64,000 bases of DNA from an uncultured Clostridia bacterium (lineage in GTDB: Bacteria; Bacillota; Clostridia; Oscillospirales; Ruminococcaceae). Below, piece by piece: positions 42,416-51,737 of the stretch (its first letter is position 1; every line of letters begins with the position of its first letter). The notes under the pieces were generated by a model that made no database searches, had not been told where the DNA came from, and was given only the letters and a program-made list of their open reading frames with translations. The stretch covers positions 102,722-166,721 of the forward strand of contig CANQRG010000004.1 of assembly GCA_947626165.1 (NCBI GenBank), given 5' to 3'. Made by a program: the position numbers and the translations under genes.

Positions 42416-45259
42416 TTATTTAGCTTTAGAGAATTTTTTTATTATCTTTTCTTTTAGAATACCGTTTTTATACTCAAAAACAAATATCACAGCGCAAATA
42501 ATCAAACCCACAATTGATATAACAACAGAAAAAACAAAGTAATTCGGCATAAAGACCATCTCTATCTCGTGTTCTCCCTCATCAAGCCTTAGCGCTGTCA
42601 GTGAATCAATAGCGCATACAGGCTCTGTCTCCTTGCCGTCAACAGTTATTTTCCAGCCATCTTCATAAGGAATCGTCGTGAGCATAACCTTATCGCTTCC
42701 GCTTATTTCAATATTGCCCTTTAAGCTCCTGTCAGTATATTCAGTTACCTCGAACTCGTTTTGTTTGATATTATTAACAGCGTCTGTAAACGCCTGATGA
42801 TCTAATGTATAAAACAGCTCCTCGCTCCAGAAAGCCTCCCTATCCAGAGTAATTCTCAGTCTTATCGTACTGCCTTTTTCAAATTCTCCGAGATCCGCTA
42901 TTCTGTAATTATCCCCCTCGAAGTAACCGCCCGCATAATCCATTTCAGGCTCGCTGCCATTTTCAGACTTATATCTCTGAAACTCCTCCTCGTCATAATA
43001 CCAAAGATTGCACGCCTTTTCATATGTCGTAGGGAAATAAACATATACAGGTCCGTCGCTTTGTACACTGATAAGATAATCTATATGGCTTTCGGAACCC
43101 TCCTCTGCAGTATTGTAATACCTTGTCAGGTCGTCTCCGTAAGGCTCTGACTCCACATTTACCATCTCGTCAACTGTGAATTGCAGCGGCTTTAGTATCT
43201 GATTTTTACCCTTATCCGAGTTGTTTGCAATGATTGCATTAAAAACGTCATTTTGATTTTCAAACGGATTTGAATCCCCAAGCTTCAAATCACACACGCT
43301 TGAATCCGCCTGAAATCCGACAGACAAAGCATACGGATTTTCATACTGTGTAACTGTTCCGTCTGTTGATTCATCTGACACTTTGAAATCCTTCACCTTG
43401 TTATACTTTAACGGAACATTTTCTATTCTCGTTGAACAATAAGCCGACCAAATCTCGTCGTCCTTATCTACAAGATATTTTACACCCAAAAGCGAATCGT
43501 TCAGATATGTCGAGCCGTTATAGCAGGTGAAATTTCCTCCGTAGCCGTACCCCAGCTTTTTAAGGAACAAAAGCGCCTTTGTATTCATAGTCGATGATGA
43601 ATGAGAAATACCGGCATAACCTATTCCCATTGGGTCGCAGACCGTTCTGTCAAAGGTCTTTTCCATACGGTAAAAGGATTCGTCACTCTCTTGTATGTCA
43701 TCAACTATTTCCCGTATATCGGTCATATAATTCTCATAACTTGTATATTCACTGTAAGCAACGTCTGTGTCAATCTTTCTTACCGTATCAAGCGATACCA
43801 GATAAAGCTCGGCAAACACAACCACCGATATAAATACGGAAATAAACCTTTTATTCCTCTTTTTTAAAAGAAGCAACAGAACAAAGTATAAAACAAGCAT
43901 TATTGCCGAGAACCATATTCCGCCGAGCTGGCTGTAGGTCGTTCCGTCGTCAAGGGATTTTTCGGTAACTGTATAAAAGCTTGAACTATCGGTAGTCTCA
44001 TAATAAGCAAGCGTACAAACAAGTGCAAAAACCGTTCCGCCTACAGCCTTCAGACTAACCCCGTCCAATCTGTCGAACGTCATTACCGCCATAAGCAAAA
44101 GCACAAAAGAAAATGCAAAGGAGTATCTGTACGGCAGCCAGTTCGGAACCTGAAAGCCGTGCCATGCAATATCGACAGGCGCTAAATACATACTGACAAA
44201 CAGCACAGCCGACAAAGCGCCCAGACCTGCTTTTTGCTTCAGTCTGATTTTATTATTTAAGAAAAACAGCGGCGCCATAATAAGCGTAAGCGTTCCGCAG
44301 AAAATCATAGGCAGACCCTCGGGACGCACCGTGTCGTAGCTTAATGGAAAAAGCTTTGAAAAGAAGTCAAACAAATTGAACTGACTTCTCAGCGAAAAAT
44401 CAGGAGTGCTGAATTCCAGCTTTCCCAGGCTCAGCGACTTATAAACCGGAATTAAAACCACACAGGCTAGCATTAATGCAACAACCGCAGAGCCTATAAA
44501 CTTTAGTACACTTAGCAGTATGGATTTTGCCGACTGCTTTGTTTTGGTTGTAAAAAGATAATACAAAAAATACAAGGCTGTAAAAATAGCCACCATATAG
44601 CCAATATAAAAGTGGGCAATAAACATCAGTGCCAGAGGTATTATTAGAAACAGCACTTTGCCCTTGTCTATAAGCTTTCCGACTCCGTAGCAAATAAACG
44701 GCAGATATATAAGACCGTCCAGCCACATAGGGTCCATAAGCTCGACGACCATATACGTCATAAGAGCATAGCAGGTTGAAAATATAACGGTAGTTACATT
44801 TTTAGGCTTATAGCTTTTTCTTATAAAAAACGCAAACGAGACAGCAGCCGTACCGATTTTTAAAAGCTGAATTATCTCGATGGCTCCGCACATCATAGTT
44901 CTCGGCAGAATACATATAATCAGCATAAACGGGCTTAACAGATAGTATGCAAAAATACCGAACATCTCACCCGAAAGGTTTCTGTTCCAGCTGTAGATAA
45001 AACTGCCGTCTCCCCAGAAGGCGTCTCTCAGGGCTTCGTAGTAATATACATACTGACCGTTTAAATCGAGAACTAAAACCGAGTTATCTCCCCACGGGTG
45101 GACCTTAAACACCGCATACACAATATACATTATTACAAGCGGTATAAGAAATACCAATCCATAAATTCTGTGCTGATATACCCACTGCTTTACATTTCTC
45201 TTATTAGGTGAAACCGAACTCTTTGGAGGCGTCAGCATAACCAAATCACTCTTACTCAT
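42416..45259 (-). CDS. YfhO-type polytopic membrane glycosyltransferase
   Basis: A 947-residue GT-C-like protein with about twelve transmembrane helices in the first 470 residues, an extracellular domain (about 480-900) and a last helix near the C-terminus. DNSVLVLDLNGQYVYYYEALRD near residue 60 carries the acidic residues typical of the YfhO family. In Bacillus subtilis YfhO works with CsbB, transferring sugar from the lipid carrier to lipoteichoic acid. Here a CsbB-like gene lies just upstream on the same strand, which supports the same role. The acceptor polymer in this organism is unknown. Confidence 0.85.
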   Translation of the reverse strand: MSKSDLVMLTPPKSSVSPNKRNVKQWVYQHRIYGLVFLIPLVIMYIVYAVFKVHPWGDNSVLVLDLNGQYVYYYEALRDAFWGDGSFIYSWNRNLSGEMFGIFAYYLLSPFMLIICILPRTMMCGAIEIIQLLKIGTAAVSFAFFIRKSYKPKNVTTVIFSTCYALMTYMVVELMDPMWLDGLIYLPFICYGVGKLIDKGKVLFLIIPLALMFIAHFYIGYMVAIFTALYFLYYLFTTKTKQSAKSILLSVLKFIGSAVVALMLACVVLIPVYKSLSLGKLEFSTPDFSLRSQFNLFDFFSKLFPLSYDTVRPEGLPMIFCGTLTLIMAPLFFLNNKIRLKQKAGLGALSAVLFVSMYLAPVDIAWHGFQVPNWLPYRYSFAFSFVLLLMAVMTFDRLDGVSLKAVGGTVFALVCTLAYYETTDSSSFYTVTEKSLDDGTTYSQLGGIWFSAIMLVLYFVLLLLLKKRNKRFISVFISVVVFAELYLVSLDTVRKIDTDVAYSEYTSYENYMTDIREIVDDIQESDESFYRMEKTFDRTVCDPMGIGYAGISHSSSTMNTKALLFLKKLGYGYGGNFTCYNGSTYLNDSLLGVKYLVDKDDEIWSAYCSTRIENVPLKYNKVKDFKVSDESTDGTVTQYENPYALSVGFQADSSVCDLKLGDSNPFENQNDVFNAIIANNSDKGKNQILKPLQFTVDEMVNVESEPYGDDLTRYYNTAEEGSESHIDYLISVQSDGPVYVYFPTTYEKACNLWYYDEEEFQRYKSENGSEPEMDYAGGYFEGDNYRIADLGEFEKGSTIRLRITLDREAFWSEELFYTLDHQAFTDAVNNIKQNEFEVTEYTDRSLKGNIEISGSDKVMLTTIPYEDGWKITVDGKETEPVCAIDSLTALRLDEGEHEIEMVFMPNYFVFSVVISIVGLIICAVIFVFEYKNGILKEKIIKKFSKAK

Positions 45260-45342
45260 AAGTTTATAACCCGCTCATAAGGAGCTTACCCTTCCTGTTT
45301 TATTGTAAAAGCATCTGCCCATATTTATAGAACTCTCTGCTT

Positions 45343-45374
45343 TAAAAAATTTCGCCGACGACCTGCCGGCGAAC
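45343..45374 (-). terminator. Terminator of the CsbB-like gene
   Basis: Minus-strand hairpin TTCGCCG/CGGCGAA followed by ATTTTTTA. Confidence 0.85.
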
Positions 45375-45405
45375 AAACTCAAATTATACAAACTCTATGT
45401 CCACA

Positions 45406-46335
45406 CTATTTGAGATTATCACTTTTCTTTCTATCAGAAATTATATACCTTGGTCTGCATTTGATTTCTTCATATATTTTTGATATATAATAACCGATTA
45501 TGCCTAAGCTTATCATTATAAGGCTTGAGGTAAAAAGAATAAGAAGAATAACTGTTGTAAATCCTTCGCTGCTTCCATGAGCAAACTTCCAAAGCGTTTG
45601 GATACCCAGAATGATGGAACACAAAAGCATTATAAAGCCTATGACAGTGACAATATGGAGCGGTGCAGATGTAAAAGACGATATTGAATTGACCGCATAT
45701 TTCACAAGCGATTTAAAAGACCATTTTGATTCGCCCTCAAAACGCTCTGCAACATCAAAATAGACAGTTTCCGTATTAAACCCTACCCAGCTTGACATCG
45801 CCCTGAAAAATGTAAGCCTTTCTGGCATTTCGTTTAAATTGTCAACAACCTTTCTGTCAAGCAGCTTAAAGTCAGACGACGCTTTCATATCAAGCCCCGA
45901 AGCGCTCTTTATCAGCTTATAAAACATCAGAGAAAAACATTTGTAAATAGGGTTTTCCCTGCCTCTGCTTGACTTTCTGCCCTCAACTATGTCTATACTG
46001 TCGTTATTCTTCCAAATGTTATACATCTCAACAATAACCTGCGGCGGATGCTGAAGATCACAGTCCATCAAAACACAAGCGTCGCCTTTAGCCTCTTTTA
46101 AACCGGCAAAAATAGCGCTTTCCTTTCCGAAGTTTCTTGAAAAATCAACTCCGACTATATTGTCCCTTTCATCAGCCAAACGGGAAATAAGCTCCCACGT
46201 TTTGTCCTTAGAACCGTCGTTCACAAAAACAAGCTCATAGTCGATTTTATTTTCCTCCATAATGCCTGACACTACATTAGCTGTGTTTTCAATATTCTTT
46301 TCCTCGTTATAGCTGGGTATTATAATTGATAACAT
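45406..46335 (-). CDS. CsbB/GtrB-type family 2 glycosyltransferase
   Basis: Loads a sugar onto undecaprenyl phosphate at the inner membrane face. GT-A domain: SIIIPSYNEEKNI start, VFVNDGSKDKTW, the DxD-type MDCDLQHPP, and SDFKLLDRK. Two C-terminal transmembrane helices (about 230-252 and 262-288) are typical of DPMS/GtrB/CsbB. The 309-residue length fits. Ribosome site cggaggag. With the downstream yfhO-like gene it forms the donor-loading and transfer pair for glycosylation of a surface polymer. A third flippase component (GtcA type) is not seen in the window. Confidence 0.9.
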   Translation of the reverse strand: MLSIIIPSYNEEKNIENTANVVSGIMEENKIDYELVFVNDGSKDKTWELISRLADERDNIVGVDFSRNFGKESAIFAGLKEAKGDACVLMDCDLQHPPQVIVEMYNIWKNNDSIDIVEGRKSSRGRENPIYKCFSLMFYKLIKSASGLDMKASSDFKLLDRKVVDNLNEMPERLTFFRAMSSWVGFNTETVYFDVAERFEGESKWSFKSLVKYAVNSISSFTSAPLHIVTVIGFIMLLCSIILGIQTLWKFAHGSSEGFTTVILLILFTSSLIMISLGIIGYYISKIYEEIKCRPRYIISDRKKSDNLK

Positions 46336-46380
46336 TTTATCTCCTCCGGAAATTTAAACATCTTCAATTTATTTTACTGC

Positions 46381-46962
46381 CTATTTATTATTGACGCCAC
46401 CGTTTAATGCCTTTTTTACTTTATATACACTGAAAACGATCCATATTTTAAAGAATATTACTCCCAAAACTAAAATCTGCATAAATGCCTTTTGTAAAGT
46501 TTCAGGGATATAATCTGAAACAAAATTATTAAGCAAAAATGTTGCAATCTCAATTATCAGAACGCCAAGCCATACATCTCTTAGTATTCTAACCCTTTTT
46601 ATATCGCCCAGCCTGTCTCTTATATTAAACAATGCAAAAACAACAAGCGTTAAAACAAACAACTTCAGACCCCAGAATATATTGTCTAATAGATAAGCGA
46701 AGTCAGCATTTAGCGTTGATAAATATGTATAAACAAAATTTCCCTTGCCCATAAATGAAACTACAAACTGCAAAAGGCTTACAAAAATCATAAATATACC
46801 TGAGACTTTAACAAAGGTAAATACCATGCATTTAAGTAAAACCCTATTTGATCCGAAAACTATTAATATCCAACCAATAAAATCAGGAAGAATATCAATA
46901 CTGTATGATGATACATTAATATCGAATAATAAAAAAACAAAGCCCCAAAGCACCTGTAACAT
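46381..46962 (-). CDS. Polytopic membrane protein of unknown function
   Basis: A 193-residue, very hydrophobic protein with five or six transmembrane segments and a basic C-terminus. The segment SIDILPDFIGWILIVFGSNRV is a pattern I associate with small clostridial membrane proteins of unknown function. Ribosome site caggtg. It lies 45 bases upstream of the CsbB-like gene in the same orientation and may share its transcript. No motif suggests an activity. Confidence 0.65.
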   Translation of the reverse strand: MLQVLWGFVFLLFDINVSSYSIDILPDFIGWILIVFGSNRVLLKCMVFTFVKVSGIFMIFVSLLQFVVSFMGKGNFVYTYLSTLNADFAYLLDNIFWGLKLFVLTLVVFALFNIRDRLGDIKRVRILRDVWLGVLIIEIATFLLNNFVSDYIPETLQKAFMQILVLGVIFFKIWIVFSVYKVKKALNGGVNNK

Positions 46963-47061
46963 TTTTTCACCTGTTTAATATTATAGCAAATAATTCATTC
47001 ACATTTATATAAAAAATTATACTATACTTGACTATTTGTGTCAAGGCAGAGTAATCTATGC

Positions 47062-47155
47062 TCTTACTTCTTGCCTCTTGCTTCTTGCCTCTTGCTTCTT
47101 GCTTCTTGCTTCTTGCCTCTTGCTTCTTGCTTCTTGCTTCTTGCCTCTTACTTCT
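47062..47155. repeat. Heptad tandem repeat (TTGCTTC/TTGCCTC)n
   Basis: About thirteen copies of a 7-base unit alternating TTGCTTC and TTGCCTC, in the gap between pckG and the membrane protein gene. The same unit occurs inverted after adhE. Copy number is likely variable. Confidence 0.9.
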
Positions 47156-47195
47156 AAAAAGGACAAACCCTAAACGGATTTGCCCTTTTTTATCT
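47156..47195. terminator. pckG terminator
   Basis: Hairpin AAAAAGG.CAAA / TTTG.CCTTTTTT with T-runs on both strands, just after the pckG stop. Confidence 0.85.
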
Positions 47196-47207
47196 GTATA
47201 AAACTGA

Positions 47208-49001
47208 TTACTTATTAAGTCTTTCCTCTAGCTTATCAAGCTCGTCAGACATTTCTTTAGGAAGTCTGTCGCCGAACTGCTTATAGAACTCACGAATATC
47301 AGCAACCTCATCGTTCCAAAGGTCCTTGTCAACAGATAAAAGCTGCTCTAAAATCTCAGGTGTTATCTCGTCCTCAATGCCCTCAAGATTCAGATCCTCA
47401 GGCTTTGGAAGGTATCCTATAGCGGTTTCCTGAGCGTCAACTGTTCCCTCGCATCTCTTGATGATCCAGTCGAGAACTCTCATATTGTCGCCGAATCCCG
47501 GCCAAATAAAGTTACCCTCGTCATCCTGCTTAAACCAGTTTACGTTGAATATCTTAGGCGCCTTATCGCCGAGCTTTTTGCCCATCTTGACCCAGTGAGC
47601 CCAGTAGTCGCCCATATGGTAGCCGCAGAAAGGCTTCATAGCCATTGGATCGTGTCTTAAAACTCCTACAGCACCTGTTGCAGCGGCAGTAGTCTCAGAT
47701 GATACTACCGAGCCTACGAATGTACCGTGAGTCCAGTCGAATGACTGATAAACCAACGGAGTAGTCTTAGCCCTTCTTCCACCGAATATAATTGCCGAGA
47801 TAGGAACTCCCTCGGGGTTGTTAAATTCAGGCGAAATGCAAGGACAGTTTTCAGCAGGTGCGGTAAATCTTGAGTTTGGGTGCGCAAGGTTGTTGCCCTC
47901 TGCAACATACTCAGGACCGTTTACCTTAGCTCCCTTCCATTCTGTAGCGTTTACAGGAGGATTCTTGTCGAGCTTTTCCCACCAAACTGTCATATCGTCA
48001 TTGTTGATAGCTACATTTGTAAATATCGTATTCTTTCTTGTTGACTCCAAAGCGTTGAAGTTTGATTTAGCGTTTGTTCCCGGAGCAACTCCGAAGAAAC
48101 CGTTTTCAGGGTTGATAGCATAAAGTCTGCCGTCATCGCCCTGCTTCAGCCAAGCGATATCGTCGCCGACTGTCCAAACCTTATATCCCTTCTTTGTATA
48201 AACCTCAGGAGGAATAAGCATAGCAAGGTTTGTCTTTCCGCAGGCTGATGGGAAAGCGGCAGTTATATACTTAACCTCTCCGTCCGGCTTTTCAACGCCT
48301 AAAATAAGCATATGCTCAGCCATCCAGCCTTCATTTTTACCCTGATATGAAGCAATTCTAAGTGCAAAGCACTTTTTGCCGAGAAGTACGTTTCCGCCGT
48401 ATGCCGAATTTATCGACCAAATTGTGTTATCCTGAGGGAAATGTACAATATATCTTTTTTCAGGGTCAACATCAGCCTTTGAGTGAAGACCTCTTACAAA
48501 GTCGTTTGAAGTATCGCCGAGGTTCTCGAACGCCTTAGCACCCATTCTTGTCATAATATCCATATTCAAAACTACATAGATAGAGTCTGTAATCTCAACT
48601 CCCACCTTTGCCAAAGGCGAACCGATAGGTCCCATTGAATAAGGAATAACATACATTGTTCTGCCCTTCATAACGCCGTCGTACATAGGGGTTAGCTTTG
48701 CATACATCTCAGCAGGATCGCACCAATTGTTTGTTGGTCCTGCTTCCTCTTTTGTATTTGTACAGATAAATGTTCTGTCCTCCACTCTTGCAACATCGTT
48801 TGGAAGAGTTCTGTGATATAAGCATCCCGGAAGCTTTTGTTCATTAAGCTTAATCATTTCACCTGTTGATATAGCCTCATCTCTCAAAGCCTGAAGCTGT
48901 TCATCGCTGCCGTCTATCCAAACTACCTTATCCGGCTTTGTCAATGCAATCATTTCGTCAACCCACGCATTAACATTTGGGTTTTTTGTTAAACTAGCCA
49001 T
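47208..49001 (-). CDS. pckG: Phosphoenolpyruvate carboxykinase (GTP)
   Basis: Interconverts oxaloacetate and PEP with GDP/GTP. In fermenting gut bacteria it usually runs toward oxaloacetate, leading to succinate. The 597-residue length and sequence (FPSACGKTNLAML kinase loop, VGDDIAWL metal site, NPENGFFGVAPGTN) mark the GTP class, not the shorter ATP class. The reading frame extends upstream to 49091, but gagaggag before the ATG at 49001 and the family N-terminus set the start. A Rex-type operator precedes its promoter. Confidence 0.96.
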   Translation of the reverse strand: MASLTKNPNVNAWVDEMIALTKPDKVVWIDGSDEQLQALRDEAISTGEMIKLNEQKLPGCLYHRTLPNDVARVEDRTFICTNTKEEAGPTNNWCDPAEMYAKLTPMYDGVMKGRTMYVIPYSMGPIGSPLAKVGVEITDSIYVVLNMDIMTRMGAKAFENLGDTSNDFVRGLHSKADVDPEKRYIVHFPQDNTIWSINSAYGGNVLLGKKCFALRIASYQGKNEGWMAEHMLILGVEKPDGEVKYITAAFPSACGKTNLAMLIPPEVYTKKGYKVWTVGDDIAWLKQGDDGRLYAINPENGFFGVAPGTNAKSNFNALESTRKNTIFTNVAINNDDMTVWWEKLDKNPPVNATEWKGAKVNGPEYVAEGNNLAHPNSRFTAPAENCPCISPEFNNPEGVPISAIIFGGRRAKTTPLVYQSFDWTHGTFVGSVVSSETTAAATGAVGVLRHDPMAMKPFCGYHMGDYWAHWVKMGKKLGDKAPKIFNVNWFKQDDEGNFIWPGFGDNMRVLDWIIKRCEGTVDAQETAIGYLPKPEDLNLEGIEDEITPEILEQLLSVDKDLWNDEVADIREFYKQFGDRLPKEMSDELDKLEERLNK

Positions 49002-49062
49002 AGTCTGACTCCTCTCATTATTAGGTATTATAGTTGAAATAAACCAACTTTCCACAAATAAC

Positions 49063-49116
49063 ATTATACTCATAATCCAGACCGTTGTCAATAGGTAAAT
49101 TGTTAAATATTTAACA
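49063..49116 (-). promoter_or_regulatory. pckG promoter with Rex operator
   Basis: On the minus strand: perfect palindrome TGTTAA-ATAT-TTAACA (49101-49116), 9 bases, TTGACA (49086-49091), 17 bases, TATAAT (49063-49068). The operator-to-promoter spacing and the TTGACAACGGT core are the same as at rex. Confidence 0.88.
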
Positions 49117-49426
49117 TTGTTATGCAGGATTTGTTTTATGATTATTCATATTTTTCATTAAATCCAAATATAATTATTATATACCGTATGAAAATGGCAC
49201 TTTTAATAAAGAAAAATTCATCAATTATGCAAAATAATAAATAATCTTACATCTTTCAGAGCAAGTTTTGTAAATTATGATAATACATGTGATAATTTGT
49301 TGTTTGGATTTGACTTTTGTTTATTTTTATCGTATAATATATAATAATTGTAAATATGAATTTTATTATTTAAAAAAGCCAAACATATTAATTATAAGTA
49401 ATTGTAATTATAGGAGAGCGATTTAT
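49117..49426 (+). promoter_or_regulatory. Upstream region and promoter of the SH3b protein gene
   Basis: Very AT-rich, no gene. Promoter TTGACT (49310-49315), 17 bases, TATAAT (49333-49338), giving a leader of about 80 bases. Confidence 0.7.
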
Positions 49427-50068
49427 ATGCAGGACAGTAAAAAAAATAACAGCAACTCAAATAGCGGCAATTCAAAAAACAACCTTATTGGTCTGGCTAT
49501 TTTTGTTGGTATGTTTATTTTGATAGTAATTGTAATTGCAATATTCACAAGGTCTATTCTCCCGAGCAGTGGCAATACTGCAAGCAGTATGCTTGTAGCT
49601 GATTCAAACCTCGGAATTCACACTGATACTACCACGAAACCTGTTACTGTTAAAACCGAAAAGGATAACTCCTCGCAAAAAGATAATTACGACAACGAAT
49701 ATGACAACGACTTTGACAGCGAAAGCGATGATAGTAATAATATGCAAGGCACTGTAATGACTGTTAAATCAAGTGTAAATGTCCGTTCCGGACCCGGTTC
49801 AAGCTACAAACAGATCGGCGAGCTTGCCACTGGGAGAGAAGTTACTGTTTATGAAAACATAAACGGCTGGTACAGAATCTCATTCAACGGCTCAACAGAC
49901 GCATATGTATACAGCGGATATATTTCGGGTTCACTTCCTGAATCAACTTCGAGCAACGCTTACAATGCATACGCTGAATCTACACCCACATACACTAGCT
50001 ACGCACAGTACAATCAGAATAATAATTTCAACAACGACAGCAACGACGGCGGATACTACTACAATTAG
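49427..50068 (+). CDS. Membrane-anchored SH3b-domain protein
   Basis: A 213-residue protein: 19 polar residues in the cytoplasm, a transmembrane segment (20-41), an extracellular linker rich in Asn, Asp and Ser, a bacterial SH3 domain (108-168: MTVKSSVNVRSGPGSSYKQIG, NGWYRISFNGSTDAYVYSGYIS) and an Asn/Tyr-rich end. SH3b domains bind peptidoglycan peptides, so it probably holds or senses the wall. The open frame begins upstream at 49277, but taggag and the promoter position support the ATG at 49427. Confidence 0.85.
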   Translation: MQDSKKNNSNSNSGNSKNNLIGLAIFVGMFILIVIVIAIFTRSILPSSGNTASSMLVADSNLGIHTDTTTKPVTVKTEKDNSSQKDNYDNEYDNDFDSESDDSNNMQGTVMTVKSSVNVRSGPGSSYKQIGELATGREVTVYENINGWYRISFNGSTDAYVYSGYISGSLPESTSSNAYNAYAESTPTYTSYAQYNQNNNFNNDSNDGGYYYN

Positions 50069-50378
50069 CAGCGGCTCTTAGCCTTTGCAGTTTGCAAAAT
50101 GTGTTCAATTTGTGCAAAGGCAGGCTTATCAATTGATAATTGATAATTGATAATTGATAATTGTCAGAGGCAAGGTAAAAGCGTTCGGAATTTTTCCGAA
50201 CGCTTTTGTTATATATTCGCAAGACAACATTTATTTTTATGCAACTCATAAATTTTATTTATTTGATAATCAAGCTGCTATTTTGCAAATTGCATTTATT
50301 AAAATAGTATGGTATACTAATTAGAAAAGTTATGTTAAATATATATTGAGAATTGCTTAAATATTGAAAGGATCAAAA
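50069..50378. other. Intergenic stretch: heptad repeat, terminator and promoter
   Basis: Holds a (AATTGAT)n heptad array at 50131-50163, the terminator hairpin AAAAGCGTTCGGAA/TTCCGAACGCTTTT at 50177-50210, and the promoter TTGCAT (50290-50295), 17 bases, TATACT (50313-50318) for the next gene. Nothing else is recognised. Confidence 0.75.
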
Positions 50379-51635
50379 ATGTATATTCTAATAATCGTCA
50401 TACTTATAGCGTTGTCTGCTGTTTTTTCATCAACAGAAACAGCGTTTGCATCTGTAAACAGAATAAGAATAAAATCGTATGCTGAGAGCAAAACCAAAAA
50501 GGCAAAAAGAGCAAAAAAAGCGCTTAATATCATTGACAACTTCGACAAGGCACTTACAGCTATACTAATAGGAAATAATATAGTGAATATCTTATCAGCG
50601 TCATTGGCAACAGTTTTGTTTACCAAGTATTTCGGCGCGGGAAGCGTAGGTATGGCTACGCTTGTTATGACGGTTTTAGTTCTTTTATTCGGAGAGATAA
50701 TACCAAAAAGTCTGGCAAGCGAAAATGCTGAAAAGATGTCGCTGTTTATGTCGCCTATCCTCAGTGGATTTATGGCTGTACTAAAGCCTGTGATATTTCT
50801 GATTTCGCATCTAAAGAACGGAGTAACCAAACTTTTCGGTACAAACAAAGAGGAGCCTTCTGTTACTGAGGAAGAGCTTAAATACATTATTGACGAAATT
50901 GAAGGTGAAGGCGTTTTAGAAGAACAGGAATCAGACCTTGTACGTTCGGCGCTTGATTTTGACGAAATAACTATAAATGAGATTTTGATTCCTAGAGTTA
51001 ATGTAACGGCGATAGATATTGAAAGTGATTTTGAGCAGATTAAAAACACTTTTTTAAACGAACAATACTCAAGGTTTCCAATCTATAAAGACTCTATGGA
51101 TAATATAATAGGTATTCTTCATCAAAGCGATTTTTTCAAGGTTTATTTTAAAAATGATTCAGATAAAACAAATGATATACAATCAATACTTAAAAAACCT
51201 ATATACATTCCCGAGCATCAAAAAATATCTGTAACACTAAATCTTATGCAAAAGCAAAAGGTTCATATGGCTGTTGTTATCGACGAGTACGGCGGTACTA
51301 TGGGAATAGTTACTCTTGAGGATATAATTGAAGAGCTTGTCGGTGAGATATACGATGAAAGCGACGAGGAGGACACCTCATTTATTCGTCTGTCCCCAAA
51401 CAGCTATGAGGTATCTGCCGATTTGTCTATAAACGATTTTCTCGACAGGCTTGAGCTTCCCGAAGATACTATCGACAGCGACTGCAACTCGGTGGGAGGC
51501 TGGTTTATGGACGCTCTTAATAAAGTACCTGCGTATGGAGACACAATTCAGATCGATGGGTTTACTCTTAAGGCAATAGAGGTAAACGACCAGAGACTCG
51601 AAAGAATATTTGTAACGATCAAGCCGGTAACTTAG
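50379..51635 (+). CDS. HlyC/CorC-family (CNNM-CBS) membrane protein
   Basis: A 418-residue protein with the DUF21/CNNM membrane domain (residues 1-180: STETAFASVNRIR, LIGNNIVNILSASLAT, FGEIIPKSLASENAE), two CBS domains (about 190-325: ILIPRVNVTAID, YSRFPIYKDSMDNIIGI, VVIDEYGGTMGIVTLEDIIEELVGEI) and a CorC-HlyC C-terminal domain. Members are linked to Mg2+ or other divalent-ion efflux; the older haemolysin name is misleading. The TTG at 50364 overlaps the ribosome site, so the ATG at 50379 is chosen. Confidence 0.9.
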   Translation: MYILIIVILIALSAVFSSTETAFASVNRIRIKSYAESKTKKAKRAKKALNIIDNFDKALTAILIGNNIVNILSASLATVLFTKYFGAGSVGMATLVMTVLVLLFGEIIPKSLASENAEKMSLFMSPILSGFMAVLKPVIFLISHLKNGVTKLFGTNKEEPSVTEEELKYIIDEIEGEGVLEEQESDLVRSALDFDEITINEILIPRVNVTAIDIESDFEQIKNTFLNEQYSRFPIYKDSMDNIIGILHQSDFFKVYFKNDSDKTNDIQSILKKPIYIPEHQKISVTLNLMQKQKVHMAVVIDEYGGTMGIVTLEDIIEELVGEIYDESDEEDTSFIRLSPNSYEVSADLSINDFLDRLELPEDTIDSDCNSVGGWFMDALNKVPAYGDTIQIDGFTLKAIEVNDQRLERIFVTIKPVT

Positions 51636-51665
51636 TAAATAGAAACGTCACAGTATCTATTCATC

Positions 51666-51694
51666 TTGACAGTGTTTTTTTTGTATGTTAAAAT
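51666..51694 (+). promoter_or_regulatory. pyrE promoter
   Basis: TTGACA, 17 bases, TAAAAT, about 45 bases before the start codon. Confidence 0.78.
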
Positions 51695-51737
51695 ATTTTA
51701 TAAAGGTATAATGTAAAAACAAAAAGGACGGAAAGCG

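Noticed and set aside
47062..47155. Regular repeat that might suggest a CRISPR array
   Set aside because: Units are 7 bases and contiguous, without spacers; no cas genes nearby.
49001..49091. N-terminal extension of pckG
   Set aside because: It covers the promoter and -10 box; the ribosome site and family start point to 49001.
50379..51635. Haemolysin
   Set aside because: The CNNM-CBS-CorC layout is that of ion-transport-related proteins; the haemolysin name has no support here.
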